NCBI GenBank assembly: GCA_950295325.1 | Contig: OX485806.1 | Span: forward strand, 20,584,001-20,648,000 | Reading direction: 5' to 3' | DNA from: Polytrichum commune | Lineage: Eukaryota > Streptophyta > Polytrichopsida > Polytrichales > Polytrichaceae | DNA: 64,000 bases | Part shown: in pieces, positions 1 to 11,015 of the stretch | Position numbering within the stretch: position 1 is the stretch's first letter | How the letters are laid out: each line of letters begins with the position of its first letter | The notes under the pieces: generated by a model | Database searches by the model: none | Seen by the model: the letters and a program-made list of their open reading frames with translations, nothing else | What the model was told of the DNA's origin: nothing | Made by a program: the position numbers and the translations under genes

Positions 1-340
1 ACCAAGGGGGAGGGTGATAAGTTGAAAACACTATTTGCTATATAGAGCCCATGGATCTCTTTTTCTAAAAATAAAAAATAAATCAAAATTAGGATCAAAA
101 TTAAATCAGCACATCAAATTAAATTTTGATGAATCTAGCACAAACTTTTAGGAGGCAGATTTTTATCACACCTCCCATGATAAGTGTTGAGAAACAAAAC
201 TTGTGTCATTGCATGCACGTCACAATTTGAATATGAAACATGGTGCCCATACTACACTTCAATTTCTTTTTTCTTGCCACAATCATAGGCTATGTATGGC
301 AATGGCACACGGTAACTTAGGGCCATGCGGCACATAACTA
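1..340. other. AT-rich non-coding flank
   Basis: No open frame or repeat was recognised. The stretch precedes the presumed left end of the Tigger-like relic at 341. Confidence 0.4.
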
Positions 341-1935
341 CAGTCTAACCTTCGTTATATTTAGAATTTATATTTTGTCATATTAAAGAGGTAACCGATG
401 CTAAAATTCCTTTCATCTATGTTATGTACATCTAAAGTACATCCATTTTCACTTGGGAACTACTTGGGAACTTCACTCATCATTGGGAACTTAATAATAA
501 TTAGGGTTACTAGTGTAGATGGACTTGGTTAGGGTTAGAGTGGCCTCCTTCTTATTCTTTTGTCAAATTATGAGCATGAAGATGTTTACAACATGGATGA
601 GATTGAATTGTATTTTAAAGCACATCTAAATGAAACCATTAGCACAAGGGAAGGTGAAGGGTCGGAAGTTACAGAAAGAGCGTGTAACATCTGCTCTTGC
701 TATTAATTCAACTAGGATTGATAAGTTGTAGTTGCTTGTGATTTATACATCTAAGCAACCACGATGTTTTGGAAGGTGGCAACCTCATGAGTATGTTCGG
801 TGGCACTCAAATAAAACAACTTGGATGAAGGGGGATATATTTGAAGCTTGGATTTTGTAGCTCAACAATCAGTTCAAAGGCTAAAATCGAAAGGTGATAA
901 TGATTTTGGATAATGCATCTTCACATGTTGTTAGCTCTGCCAAAGTTAGTAAGTCTCGTGGTTTTTCAACCTTGGAATTGAGCAACATGACTTTGATATT
1001 CCTTCCTCCCGACGTTACAAGTGTAGTTCAACCTTTGGATCAAGGTATAATAGCATCTTTCAAAAGTCAATACAAGAAGAAACTATGCAATGAATTTTGT
1101 CACTATATGATGATGCTACATTGAAGGACTTAAGGAGGTGGTGCCCAACATCAGACATGCTATCATGTGGAATTATGAAGTATGAAGTGAATTGGATGCA
1201 TAGATAGTCAGGGATTGTTAGAGGATGGTGCGTATATTACTTGCAACATGGAATGTTGATTTTGCCCTAGTTGATGAAAGGGATAAGAATAGAATACAAG
1301 AAGAATCAGATGTACTTGGTACTATGATCTCAAAGTTATAATTGGGTGATGAAGAGATATCAATCGAGACTTGCATTCAGATGGAAGGGGAAGAGAGAAC
1401 TGAGCTAAAATTGAGTGTTGATGAGTTGGTGGATGTTGCTTAGGGAATCAATTATGCACAAGGCTTTGATCTTAATGTTGATCTATATTAAGTAGATGTG
1501 GATGATGTTGCTCCACCTACAATAAAGCTTAGTAATGCTAAACGTCATGCATCATTGTTGTCGAATTTCTTATTAGACATCTCTTTACATTTTGGTGTTA
1601 ATGAGATTATTAGTTTTCAAAAGCTAGTCGGTAATTTAGATAATATGACAATTGCTAACTTGAGTAGGCAACACCAAAATTCTTTGAACTTGTATTTCAA
1701 GAGTTCTTGAGAATATTTGTATTTGTTTGGAGTTATAAGTTATTATTTCATACAATCTATATTGCTGAAACTTGTTATATATATTTTTCAGCTCATATTG
1801 CTTATGTTTTTGTATTCCCTTGATAGTACGACAATATTACGCCAATTGTCATATTAACGAGAAGATGACACCTCGATAATATGACATTTTTTGTGTTTCC
1901 CAAACGTGTCATACTAAAGAGGGTGAACAATAGTC
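341..1935 (+). mobile_element. Decayed Tigger/pogo-like DNA transposon
   Basis: The left end is proposed at 341, where CAGTCTAACC follows a TA; Tigger/pogo elements typically begin CAGT and duplicate TA. A subterminal motif close to TGTCATATTAAAGAGG occurs near 377, and related motifs occur near 1837 and 1907, close to the presumed right end. The interior holds the transposase remnant described separately. The right terminus near 1934 is poorly conserved, so the right boundary is an inference. Relatives of pogo are known in flowering plants (for example Lemi1), so a plant host is not contradictory. Confidence 0.6.
560..1710 (+). pseudogene. Tigger/pogo-like DDE transposase relic
   Basis: Translation across frames gives a recognisable Tigger-type catalytic region. 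Near 759-865 the reading RCFGRWQPHEYVRW followed by SNKTTWMKGDIFEAW resembles the segment before the second catalytic aspartate. At 894-1124 one open frame carries LDNASSH (second Asp), then FLPPDVTSVVQPLDQGI (third Asp), 42 residues apart, followed by a basic KSQYKKKL. Downstream pieces (1180-1710) read as a degenerate C-terminal region ending at a stop near 1708. Stops near 859 and 874 and shifts between 840 and 1500 show it cannot be translated as one protein. Family knowledge: DDE_1 transposases cut and paste at TA. This copy is inactive; its role in the window is only as a fossil. Confidence 0.8.
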
Positions 1936-2752
1936 ACCAAACCCCATACAACATAATTCATGTTAGTTAAGCTTATTATGACACTATCTCTTCTAAAAGT
2001 TGATGTCACTTTGAGTGTTTGTATATATATGAGAGGTTGAACAAAAGGGTCAAAGCCTATTCAATCCCACCTTGTCCTCTTTGTTCCGGAGTCCTTATCC
2101 ATCTCCTTCATTTGTAGGAGACCCTTAACTTTATCATGTCCACTCCTTGCCCTCTTTATTGGCTTTGTCTGTAGGATAGAGACTATGCATCAACTTCTTC
2201 GTTTCAAGAGCAAATTCCTAACCATTTTGTGTTCACACTTGGACGTTTCTTGTTCTTGTTATTTTTGGTCCACTTTATGTAATGTGGATGTTAACTATAG
2301 TTTTTATATATATATATATATATATACAAGTGCTCCCTAAAATGCATTGAAAGAAATCTAGTTAACTATAATTATTTCGGCAGTTCTTGATTATTTATTT
2401 TAAAAATTTCGGGTGATAAATGAGTAGCTTCAATCCTTGACCCGTATTTGAGAAGAAGGTGCACAAAATCCAAGAAAGGTTTGGTATAGTGAATAGGCAT
2501 GGATTGGCATGAGCAAAGTAATCAACTACAATTGTAGTATTTCATAGCAAAGGACAGAGCCTCACGGTTCTACCGTTTTCTTGTTTAACTTATTATCTAA
2601 CCATTAACTAAGAAGACGAGATGGATGTCTTGTTAGTTAAAGATGAATGACCTTAGTCATGTAAGAAATAGCTCCAGATGTTAAACATCTTCAGAACTTG
2701 TCTCCTTGACCATGCAATTCATAAAAAGTTAACCTTTCACCACTACTATAGC
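1936..2752. other. Non-coding stretch with a TA microsatellite
   Basis: No gene was seen. A (TA)n tract lies at 2306-2326. The rest is AT-rich with no repeat family that I can match elsewhere in the window. Confidence 0.4.
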
Positions 2753-2765
2753 TATGGGTTGGTAA
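2753..2765. repeat. Target-site duplication of SINE copy 1 (left)
   Basis: TATGGGTTGGTAA occurs here and again at 3133-3145, exactly flanking the SINE. A perfect 13-bp direct repeat fits LINE-mediated retroposition. Confidence 0.9.
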
Positions 2766-3132
2766 GGATAGAAACTCCGGTCCCTTTTTAGCAAGGGGCC
2801 GGCGTGAATAAAGTGTCCGTTCGTAATGTCAATGGCCCGATGCCCACCGGACAAGGGGACATTGGGGCAATACTACTCTCCCCTTTCGAGGATGGGCACT
2901 ATAGTGACACACTATACTAGTTTCTAGCTAGCCACTAGTAGTGCCTTGAAGATACCGGACATGGTATCCCCCCAAAGGGCTTTGAGGTACCCATACAACA
3001 AGGTCCAAGGACCCCCCACCATAGTTGGGTGGACTAAGGTGGTGAGCACCACGCCGGCACGGGGAATAGAACCCACAACCTCCCCATTGGGGGCCATGAG
3101 CCCTAACCACCAAGCCAAGGCCCGTGGTGCCT
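2766..3132 (-). mobile_element. tRNA-derived SINE, copy 1
   Basis: A 367-bp unit on the minus strand, flanked by a perfect 13-bp duplication. Reading from its 5' end (3132 downward) it has an internal RNA polymerase III promoter: an A box TGGCTTGGTGG (3107-3117) and a B box GGTTCTATTCC (3063-3073, one base off the GGTTCGANNCC consensus). The first ~240 bp are almost identical to the copy at 49831-50196, while the 3' part differs. Small open frames across it are by-products of repeat sequence and not genes. The 5' portion resembles a tRNA in box spacing; I cannot assign the parental tRNA. Confidence 0.9.
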
Positions 3133-3145
3133 TATGGGTTGGTAA
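3133..3145. repeat. Target-site duplication of SINE copy 1 (right)
   Basis: Second copy of TATGGGTTGGTAA, identical to 2753-2765. Confidence 0.9.
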
Positions 3146-3307
3146 CCCTTAAGCGTGGCAAGGTCCTTACTTTACCAACACCACATAACAACTTGCTATA
3201 TATTTACTCTAATACTGTTGTGACACATAGTGCCATATAAATTTTACATGTTGACATTATCTTTAGGTGTAGACTTGGTCAAACTATTTGTTGTGTGGGG
3301 GCCCCTT

Positions 3308-3326
3308 GGGGGGGGGGGGGGGGGGG
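3308..3326. repeat. Poly-G tract (19 G)
   Basis: An uninterrupted G run preceded by GCCCCTT. Similar runs of 10-19 G recur near 24833, 33607, 36279 and 50941. Length in the assembly may be unreliable. Confidence 0.85.
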
Positions 3327-3705
3327 AGTTTAATCACTTTACATCACAAAGAAACCTAGTCTCTCCTAAATTATATCTCAATCACAATGTCAAATTTTCA
3401 TGAACTCAAGTGTGTTAGCCATTTTTGTGAAATTTATTGAACATGTTAGAGTTATTCATAAAGTCTCACAAAGAGGGAGAAAACCATGGGTTTGATCCTT
3501 CTTTGATAATGCTTTCTATTAAGAGCTCATTAGTCCGCTGTATATGAAAGCCTCATTTGAAAGTTTGGGGAAACTTTTGTGACCTCCCCTTTCTACCTTT
3601 CAAACTTTGAGAGAATCTAACGATCTACAATAGGGCATGTGCATGAGACCTGCTATCGTACATCCATAATTGGCCCATGCGAGGCAAGCTTGGCCCACCC
3701 ATCCT

Positions 3706-3842
3706 AAGGTAGAAAAACGGAAAATAATGAAAATAAGTTGATTCGGGCATAAAGAGTGGCTTGAAAATTGTGCAATACTTTTTAGAGATGGAGTAGGGGA
3801 TATGATGAGGAATGTAGATTGTTTCATAAATTTCTTCCATGT
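3706..3842. mobile_element. Short AAGGTAGAAA-ended MITE, copy 1
   Basis: About 137 bp starting TAAGGTAGAAAAACGG and ending near TTTCTTCCATG. It aligns with 24359-24494, which has the same start and a clean TTTCTACCTT end, and both share AAAATAAG(G/T)TGATTCG and TTGTTTCAT. It probably uses a TA target, like the longer ~370-bp family. Confidence 0.5.
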
Positions 3843-4423
3843 AATTAATTAGTTACATTTTCTGAAAGAGGCAAGTAAGTAAGGCCCCTTACTTGTACAG
3901 TAGGGTGTCCCTAATTTGAGCATCAAAATATCCTACTCTACATACGAATGCACACAAAATGATTAACTTAATGGCAGTGAAAAGTGATCCCAAGCAATGT
4001 ATAACATGACCTATCTGGCCAATCACTGCATCCGGCCTACATTGCACCCTTTTTAGGCCAACACTTTTAGAATCAACCATTTTGGGTCCACACATAAATC
4101 CTTCTACTCCTAGTCTAGTGCACCGGTAGTGGTCATTCAATGTTCTCCCTTTTTTTTTGCCTTAGTAGGACAAGCTAGCAAGCCAATTTATAATAGCCCG
4201 ACACCAAACTCTTTGTGTATGATAATTTAAGCATTAAGAAAACTTGGCGAATTTTTGTTAATTCTCATAAACTTAGGGTTTGGGACTAAACCCATGGTTA
4301 CATCTACTTTACTTTACAAACAACTCTATTAATAGTCTTAAGTCCTCAAAGTATCCATACCAAGCTATATGATAGGCCAATCTACATATATACGTGAACC
4401 TTGTGCAAGCCATATGAAGTGTT

Positions 4424-4785
4424 AGGGTAGATGTGTCCAATTTGATTTTTGATCTCAAACGGAACACCTATATTTTAGTGGCTTATGGTTGATTGTGAAT
4501 CTAGAACGGACACCAAAACGACATGTGTTGAAAAGAGATTGGACAATGTATTTCAAAACTTGGTAATCAACCTAGACACCATAATGAACATAATTGGAAG
4601 GACTTATATGATCATTTATTAATCCATAAAATCTTCACTTTGATAATGAATAAGATAATCATAAGAGCTCCGAAAATTATGAGAAAGGTGACTACAAGCA
4701 CAATTTGGATTTGCTAATCATCTCGCACCTAATTGCGCTTTTCACATCATACAAGAAGGTGGTGCAGAGTAAATGTGTCCGTTTG
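4424..4785 (-). mobile_element. ~370-bp TA-flanked element, decayed copy
   Basis: It contains the family hallmarks in inverse orientation relative to 7384: CACCTATATTTTAGTGG, CGGACACCAAAA near 4508, and ATTTGGATTTGCTAATCATCTCGCACC near the far end. The distal terminus is diverged, so the end is approximate. Confidence 0.6.
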
Positions 4786-5424
4786 AGACCGGCTTCCCTT
4801 ATGACTTCCCTCAAAGCTGGGCATCGAAGTTTCCAAAGCCCTCAGTCTGTCATTTCTCGGCTCCAGATAATTGATGATATGCACCACACACGTAAATTGA
4901 ATTTGATTATTTTTTGGAAGGATCTTGGAGAACAAGACTGCAATGTCACACTAAACTTTTGATTCCCACATGGGAAAGGGAGAAAGTTAGATATGGTTGT
5001 ACAAGAGTACAGACAGAAGTCAAGAATTTCGGTGAAAGGGCGGAGGTGAAGCAGGATGTTGAATTGTAGGTCAAGCAGCTTTAAATTCACCCATTTTTTA
5101 TTGTAACTATCTATCAATCTATCTATCTATTTGTCCCCCCATCCATCCTATTGCATCAAGTTGTTGAAGTTGAACTTTGTGTTTCCAGTGCAGGTAAGGT
5201 ATGTGGTAGTTGTTCAGTTATTTTTCAGGTGCTCCAACTTCTACTGATAGATTTACACAATGAAACTTGTGTTGCATTAAGCAAATCTACAATGAAGTAT
5301 CAGAAAAAATTGGATGGAATATCAACCTCCCCTGATTATGGTTATCGGAAGCGCATGTTAATTGATTCCTCAACTAAATACATAAGTCATTCCATTTGTG
5401 TTCACTATTGAGTGTGTAGGAAAA

Positions 5425-5535
5425 TAATAAAATCTGAAGATGTAGCCCAATCTCTTTCAAATATATATGTTTATGGTGTTTGTTCTTCGATCCTCACCTA
5501 ACCACACACCAAATGAAATGTAAGTGTCCAATTAC
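5425..5535 (+). mobile_element. ~370-bp element, fragment
   Basis: Carries GTAGCCCAATCTCTTTCAA, a variant of the TTTTTGGTGTCC segment and the ACACCAAATGAAATGTAAGTGTCC end region of the family. The 5' two thirds are missing. Confidence 0.5.
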
Positions 5536-5660
5536 GAAAAGTGGCGAAATAACACCCGCAGACCTCATTCGAATTAACCCGGATTCATGCATATTTTTGC
5601 ACCCAATCTTTCACCAATTGTGTTGGGTGTGTCGTATCTTGCATACACAGCCACCTGCAA

Positions 5661-7380
5661 GTCCCTTCAATTATGGGTCAAGCAGCTTTCAGCCTTTTCT
5701 GACCCTCTTAGACCCTTCCAATGTTTATGAGGGGCTGGTATTCACCTAAAAAATGGCTCTTCATGCATCCTTTGGACCAGTCCTTCATTAAGTGTGTTAC
5801 ATGCTTTGCATGGCCAGTGACAACAAACAGTGGCCAAGATTCTCTTTCTATACTTTCAAGTTAAGCAAGCACGATGCAATGACAAGTGTGGCCATGTTTG
5901 GTCGTAATTTTTTTGATTGGCACGTTTTCCTGCAAACCTAGCCCAAGTGAGGTCACCGTAGCAATTTTGTGAGGACACAATTGATCTGCTTCTCACTTCC
6001 TTTACCTCTCACATAGGTCCCTTAATTGTAGGTCAAGCAATTTCAACTTTTCTGACCTCTTAGAGCTTTCCAGCACCTAGTGGGAGATGCACAACGTAGT
6101 TGGTTTTAGGGGTACGTAGTCATCTCCAAAATGACCTCTCATGCATCCTTTTTGAGTTACATCCTGTGCATGGTCAGTGGCGACAAAAATGGTGGGTCAA
6201 GATTCTCTTGTTATGTTTTTGTAGTACCAAGCATGATGCAATTACAAGTGTGGACATGTTTGGGTTTGGTTTCTTCGATCGGCATGTTTTTCCCTGCAAA
6301 CCTAGCCGAAGTAAGGTCTCCATAGCAATAGAGATCTGCTTCTCATGTTCTTTTACCTTTCACACATGTCCCTTTAATTGTACGTCAAGCAGTTTCAACC
6401 TTTCTCACCCTCTTAGAGCTTTCAAGCACCTGGTGGAAGGTGCACACAAACTAGTTGGTTTTGGGGGTAGGGATGATACCTTCCAAACATCCTTTGGGCC
6501 AAGTCCTTCATTTTTTTTAATGTATTGCATTCTTTCCATGGTCGTTGGCAGAAAATGGTGGTCAAGATTTTCTTGTTATGTTTTCTGTAGTGGCAAGCAT
6601 GATGCAAGTACAAGTATAGACTTTGGTCGGCATGCAAAATTTAGCCAAAGTGAGGCCACCGTAGCAGTATGTGAGGACAATGTTGCTCTGCTCCTCATCT
6701 TCTTTACCTTTCACACAGGTCCCTTGAAATTGTAGGTCAAGCAATTTCAGCCTTTCATAAAGCCTTTGTGCACCTTGTGGAAGATGCACAAGCTAGTTGT
6801 TCTTGGGAGCAGGTGTGTATTCACCTCCATGGCGATCTTTCATGGATCCTTTCATAATTGTGTTACACTCATTCCTTTGCATGGTCAGTAACAACAATTG
6901 GTGTCCGGCATTGTTTTGGTCATGGCAAGCAAGACTCGTGTACAATTTCTTTGGATCGATCGGCATATTTCCCTGCAAAACTAGCTTTTTCCTTGGGGGC
7001 AGAAGTTCACCTTCCAAAATGACCCTGCATGCACACTTTGGGCCAGTCCTTCATCGATTGTATCACATTCCTTGCATGATCAGTGCGCAAAAATGGTGTT
7101 TGAGATTCCTCTCTTTTTGTTTTCGATATAGCAAGCACGAGCCAGTTCCAAGTGTGGGCATATTTGGGCATGAATTCTTTGATCCGCATACTTTCCTGCA
7201 ATCCTAGCTGAAGTACTTAAGAACACAGTAGCCTTTGAATTTTGGGTGAAGCAATTTCAGCCATTTTGCCCCCTGTTAGAACCTTGGGTGCACAGACTAG
7301 ATCGTTGTCTTTCAGGGGCAGGTATTCATTTCCAAAATGGCCCTCCATGCATCCTTGGGACCAGTCCCTCCTTAATTGTG
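5661..7380. repeat. Degenerate tandem array, period about 352 bp
   Basis: The phrase GTCCCTT..AATTGTAGGTCAAGCA recurs at 5661, 6017, 6368 and 6719 (steps of 356, 351, 351) and in altered form at 7231, after a unit with internal loss. Each unit carries the same order: GGTCAAGCAATTTCA, CTCTTAGA, a box around TGGTTTTGGGGG, CCAAAATG, TGCATCCTTT, CATGGTCAGTG, CAAGATTCTC, GGCAAGCA, GTGTGGACATGTTTGG and CCCTGCAAACCTAGCC. The longest frame (6100-6735, 211 residues) is a chance reading through this array and has no recognisable domain. Isolated relatives lie near 5070 and 7762-7925. Confidence 0.85.
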
Positions 7381-7383
7381 TTA

Positions 7384-7755
7384 AGGTAGAGGTGGGTTAT
7401 GCGGATGCTTTTCTCTCTGCACGCACTTCTTGTAGGATATAAAACACGTAATTAGTGCCAGATGATTAGGAAATCCAGATCATGCCATAGCCATTCGCAT
7501 CATAAGTTTTCAGAACTATATGAATATCTTACACATTCTCAAAGTGAAGATTCCCGTGCTCATCAAGTGGTCACATAGGCCCCCCAATCATGTTGACTAT
7601 TGAGCCTAGAATGGTTAGCACATTATGAGCACGCACTCCAATCTCTTTTAAACACGTGTCTTTTTGGTGACCATTTGTAGATCCGCACCTAGCTCCATAC
7701 CACCGAAATATAGGTGTTCAGATTATTGCTAAGTTGGAATTGGACACGTCTATCT
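7384..7755 (+). mobile_element. ~370-bp TA-flanked element, copy with TA duplication
   Basis: A 372-bp unit starting AGGTAGAGG and ending CGTCTATCT, flanked by TA on both sides (7382-7383 and 7756-7757). Internal landmarks shared with other copies are GATGATTAGGAAATCC, CTCAAAGTGAAGATTC, CCTAGAATGGTTAGCA, AAACACGTGTCTTTTTGGTG and ATATAGGTGTTC. The short terminal inverted repeat AGGTAGA with a TA target suggests a Tc1/mariner-type (Stowaway-like) MITE, but no autonomous partner is seen. Confidence 0.8.
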
Positions 7756-7761
7756 TACATC

Positions 7762-7925
7762 GTTTGCATGGTCAAATGATGTTCAACATTGTCAAGTGTG
7801 TTGTTTTTGTATTAGCAAGCAATATGAGTGCATCACTATTAGTGTGGACATGTTTGGGCTTGCTTTCTTTAATTGGCATGTTCGCTGCAAGCCTAGCCCA
7901 TACATAGGTATTTTTTTCTGAGGAC
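7762..7925. repeat. Orphan unit of the 352-bp array
   Basis: Matches the second half of the array unit: CATGGTCAAATGATG, TAGCAAGCA, GTGTGGACATGTTTGGGCTT and GCAAGCCTAGCCC. It is separated from the array by the 372-bp element, so the element may have inserted at the array edge. Confidence 0.6.
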
Positions 7926-7996
7926 AATCATACTGCTGGTACTCTGTGGGTGGGCAGTAATTCAATGATTCTTAATCTCTAAACCTTTCACACCAG

Positions 7997-8209
7997 TGTC
8001 TTGGGAGATTTTTGGGCACAATCGGCCGAGGTCCTAACGTTTCCAAGTCCAACCGGTTACATGTTGACATCTTTTGGGTTGTCTTTATCAATTTGAGGCA
8101 TATTCTATCAAATTCCCCTAAAATGATCGATAATTTTCTCAGTTTTGAACTCGAACCAGTTATTTCTCAAACTTAACCGGCTCATCTGTACCTAGCCGTT
8201 GTTTCTCTC
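7997..8209 (+). mobile_element. GGGAGA-ended ~220-bp repeat, copy 1
   Basis: Shares TTTTTGGGCACAATCGG, CCGGTTACATGTTGACATCTTTT, TTTGAGG.ATATTC and AACCGGCTCAT with copies at 23826, 29710, 42261, 49192 and 53831. Ends are roughly inverted (CCGGGAGA at one side, TTCTCCC at the other), suggesting a MITE. No coding capacity. Confidence 0.7.
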
Positions 8210-8637
8210 TGCTCATCCTTTCACATGATGACTATTTGTGCAGGTCAAGTGGCAGCGTGGGATTTGTGGAAGGTGTCGTTGCTATGGAAAAAGAACTTCA
8301 GCAATTCCGGAGGGATTCAATGCTGTTGATGTTGTTACTAAGCAGTGCAATTTTGGTGGCGGCCACAGCCGCAAAACAGAGCTCATCGGCTTGCATCCTC
8401 CTCACAGAATCTGGAGGTAGGGCAAATTAATCTTCTCTTGTTGCAAATCACTTGTGCACGAGAATCTAATGGATTCCAATGTGAGATGGTTTTTTGGTTT
8501 GAAAATCGGGGCACTAGAAGTTGAGGAACATTCTCCTATCGGTTGTCAGTTCATTTCACCATGGGAACCATGGGGAGGAAACATGTCACTTGGAGATGAA
8601 CTTGAACCAACATGTGGATAGTAGCACATAGCAAGTA

Positions 8638-8997
8638 AGGTCCATGTGTGGTATTTGGATGCTTTTCCCTAGTAAGACATGAACGACACAATTAAAGTGA
8701 GATGATTAGCAAATTCAAATCTTGCCAAAGCCATTTGCCTCATAAGTTTTTGGGCTCATATGAATATCTTATTCATTATCTAAGTGAAGATTTCTTGTGC
8801 TCATGACGTGGTCATATAGGTCTCTCCAATTGTGTTGGTTGTTGAGCCTAGAATGGTTAGCATAGTTTAAGAATGTAGTCCAATCTTATGTAAACATGTG
8901 TCTTTTTGGTGTCCGTTCTTAGATCCACACCTAACCACATACCACTCAAATAGAAGTGTCCAAATTATCGACGTGTTGGAATCAAGCACGTCTACCT
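8638..8997 (+). mobile_element. ~370-bp TA-flanked element, copy
   Basis: A 360-bp copy starting AGGTCCATG and ending GTCTACCT, with TA at 8636-8637 and 8998-8999. It has the same internal landmarks as 7384-7755. Confidence 0.8.
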
Positions 8998-9429
8998 TAG
9001 GGGAAACGGCTCCTAAGTAAGTCAACTACAATCTTTAACGATAGGACTCTATTTTGATTTTTCTAATCAATTTATAAAGCATGATATGGATAACAATGTG
9101 CCATAGCGGCCACAACACTTAAAAGTGTTGCTTGAGAAATGGAAGGCAGAAGTGTGCACACATTTCACAAGAGATCAAACTTCTTCAAGCTTGGACTATT
9201 TCTTCTTTGCACTTGTGCAATCATATGTTTGCACTTGAGCCACATGATGAGGAAATACCCACTTCACTTTATCGTGTCATGGATTCCTGTTGTTGAGTTT
9301 TTTTGTTTTTGTCACTTTTGCATCAGAGTGGTGTCTTGTGCTAATAAATTGACTTTCAATTTATCGGGACTCAAAGATATCTCCAAAGTTAGGTGTTACA
9401 ATGCTGAGTTTGCTTGGAGCAATTGAGTG

Positions 9430-9706
9430 TTACAATGATGGTGCATGCTTGGAGCTGGTACTGTTTGAATTTGAATGAAAAGCAACCTGTTTCTTGAGAT
9501 TCAATGAGGGACAAACTCAATTATTAGCACCTCTTGGCATGCTAAAATGAGTTTGACCCTCCCTAAACTGATATAGAATCCTTTTTGTTCAAACCTCCAC
9601 ACTCTTTTCAAGCATGTACCAAAAACTCACTAAACACAAAAGGTCTCGTAATCAAAACAACAAACTCTTGACCAAAACTCATGTTGAGTTAGAGGATAAC
9701 TCTATG
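9430..9706 (+). mobile_element. Foldback (GAGTTATCC) family, eroded copy
   Basis: Contains GGTGCATGCTTGGAG on the left and AACCTCCACACT, CAAGCATG, AACTCATGTTGAGTTAGAGGATAACTCT on the right, around a centre GCACCTCTTGGCATGCTAAAATGAG. It corresponds to the near-perfect hairpin at 14474-14811 but with a degenerate left arm, so the left boundary is uncertain. Confidence 0.65.
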
Positions 9707-9717
9707 CGTAGTAACTA

Positions 9718-10088
9718 AGGTAGAGTAGGCCTTGAACATGCATTTTCCTCTCCGCAGCCACTTCTTGTAAGATATGAAGCACGCAATTTGTGTGAGATGA
9801 TTAGCAAATCCAAATGTGCCCGTAGTCACTTTCTCACAATTTTGTTCAGAGCTTGTACGAATAATTTGTTCATTGTCAAAGTGAAGATTCTCCTAGCTAG
9901 TAGTCCCCCCTCCCCTGAATTTTATGTTGACTCTTACCTCTAGAATGGTTAACAAAATTCGAACCCATAGGCCAATATGTTTTCAACATGTCTATTTGAT
10001 GTCTGCATTCTTAGATTCACATGCAACCATACACCACTCAAATATAGGTGTCTGTTTGAATCGAAAACCGAATTAGGGATATCTACTT
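9718..10088 (+). mobile_element. ~370-bp TA-flanked element, copy
   Basis: A 371-bp copy starting AGGTAGAGT and ending ATCTACTT, with TA on both sides (9716-9717 and 10089-10090). Starts 12 bp after the right end of the foldback remnant. Confidence 0.8.
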
Positions 10089-10690
10089 TATCCTCATGCA
10101 TGCCAGGAAGCAAGCAAGAAAATTTATGTAATTTCTGCAAATCTTGCACTGAAATTAATCTTACTTCCTTCTGTATTTCATTCTGACAAAAAAATATTCT
10201 ATGTCTTTCAGTAACAGGGCAGGTTGAAAACGAGGGATGCGCATCAATTCATGCAGCCCACAATCGGGAGCTTCTCACGACACGGGCAGTGCCGGTGGGG
10301 TACCCACCCCCTCCCAATGTGGCATCACCTCCCTCTTCGTCTTAGTGACGTGGAAGGACAATCATCAAGACGTGAGATTATTCAAACCCTAAATTTGTTG
10401 TAAGATTGTGCATGTGGAGCATGGTTTAATTTCATGTACCACTGTTTGGACTTGAGTGTGCATGTAAAACACTTTACATGACGTATGGCCGACAAAACAA
10501 TTACAGAGCAAAACTCAAGGGAGACTATGTTGTCTAAGAGCATCCAATTTGTAAAAACCTAAAATCCAAATGCAAACCCTAACAAAAATGGATAGGGTAG
10601 TCATTGAGGATTATTACCATATGGCAACTCTGGATGAGAACATGAAATGGATGACATGAACACATCTCGTGTCAAATTTTCTCTAAGCCT
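10089..10690. other. Non-coding, no repeat recognised
   Basis: Includes a short GC-richer part (10240-10340) but no open frame with a recognisable product. Confidence 0.3.
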
Positions 10691-10692
10691 TA

Positions 10693-10855
10693 GGGCCACC
10701 TTTTGTACACCTACCTTTATTTCAAAATTCTTTAAATGTACGCACTAGTAAAAACGATACCTCTCCCTTACATATACTATGTACGTTAATGCCTCAAATA
10801 ATGCCCCTTCTTACATTCACATTTGTTCGTACGCGGTATGAAGAGTCCACCCTCC
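10693..10855 (+). mobile_element. GGGCCACCTTTTGTACACC MITE, copy 1
   Basis: Begins GGGCCACCTTTTGTACACC after TTA (10690-10692) and ends near GGTATGAAGAGTCCACCCTCC. It is the inverse-orientation relative of 47087-47254, which ends GGGGGCCC before TAA. A TTA/TAA target and a GGGCC start fit PIF/Harbinger. Confidence 0.6.
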
Positions 10856-11015
10856 GGGAGAATAGTTAGCATATTTTGAGCACGTAGTCCAATCTCTTAT
10901 AAACACACCCTTTTTTAAAATATCCATTCTTAGATCCACACCTAATCACATACCACTCAAATACATGTTTCCAAATTATTCCTATGTCTTATTAAGGCGA
11001 GTCTACCTTATTCCT
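10856..11015 (+). mobile_element. ~370-bp element, 3' fragment
   Basis: Only the distal portion is present: TAGTTAGCATATTTTGAGCACGTAGTCCAATCTC through the AAATACATG-like segment to GCGAGTCTACCTTATT. It abuts the right end of the preceding MITE. Confidence 0.65.

Noticed and set aside
2924..3152. Overlapping frames on both strands as small genes
   Set aside because: They coincide with the SINE, whose other copy gives the same readings.
6100..6735. 211-residue frame as a gene
   Set aside because: It runs through several units of the ~352-bp tandem array, the translation repeats itself with the DNA period, and no domain is visible.
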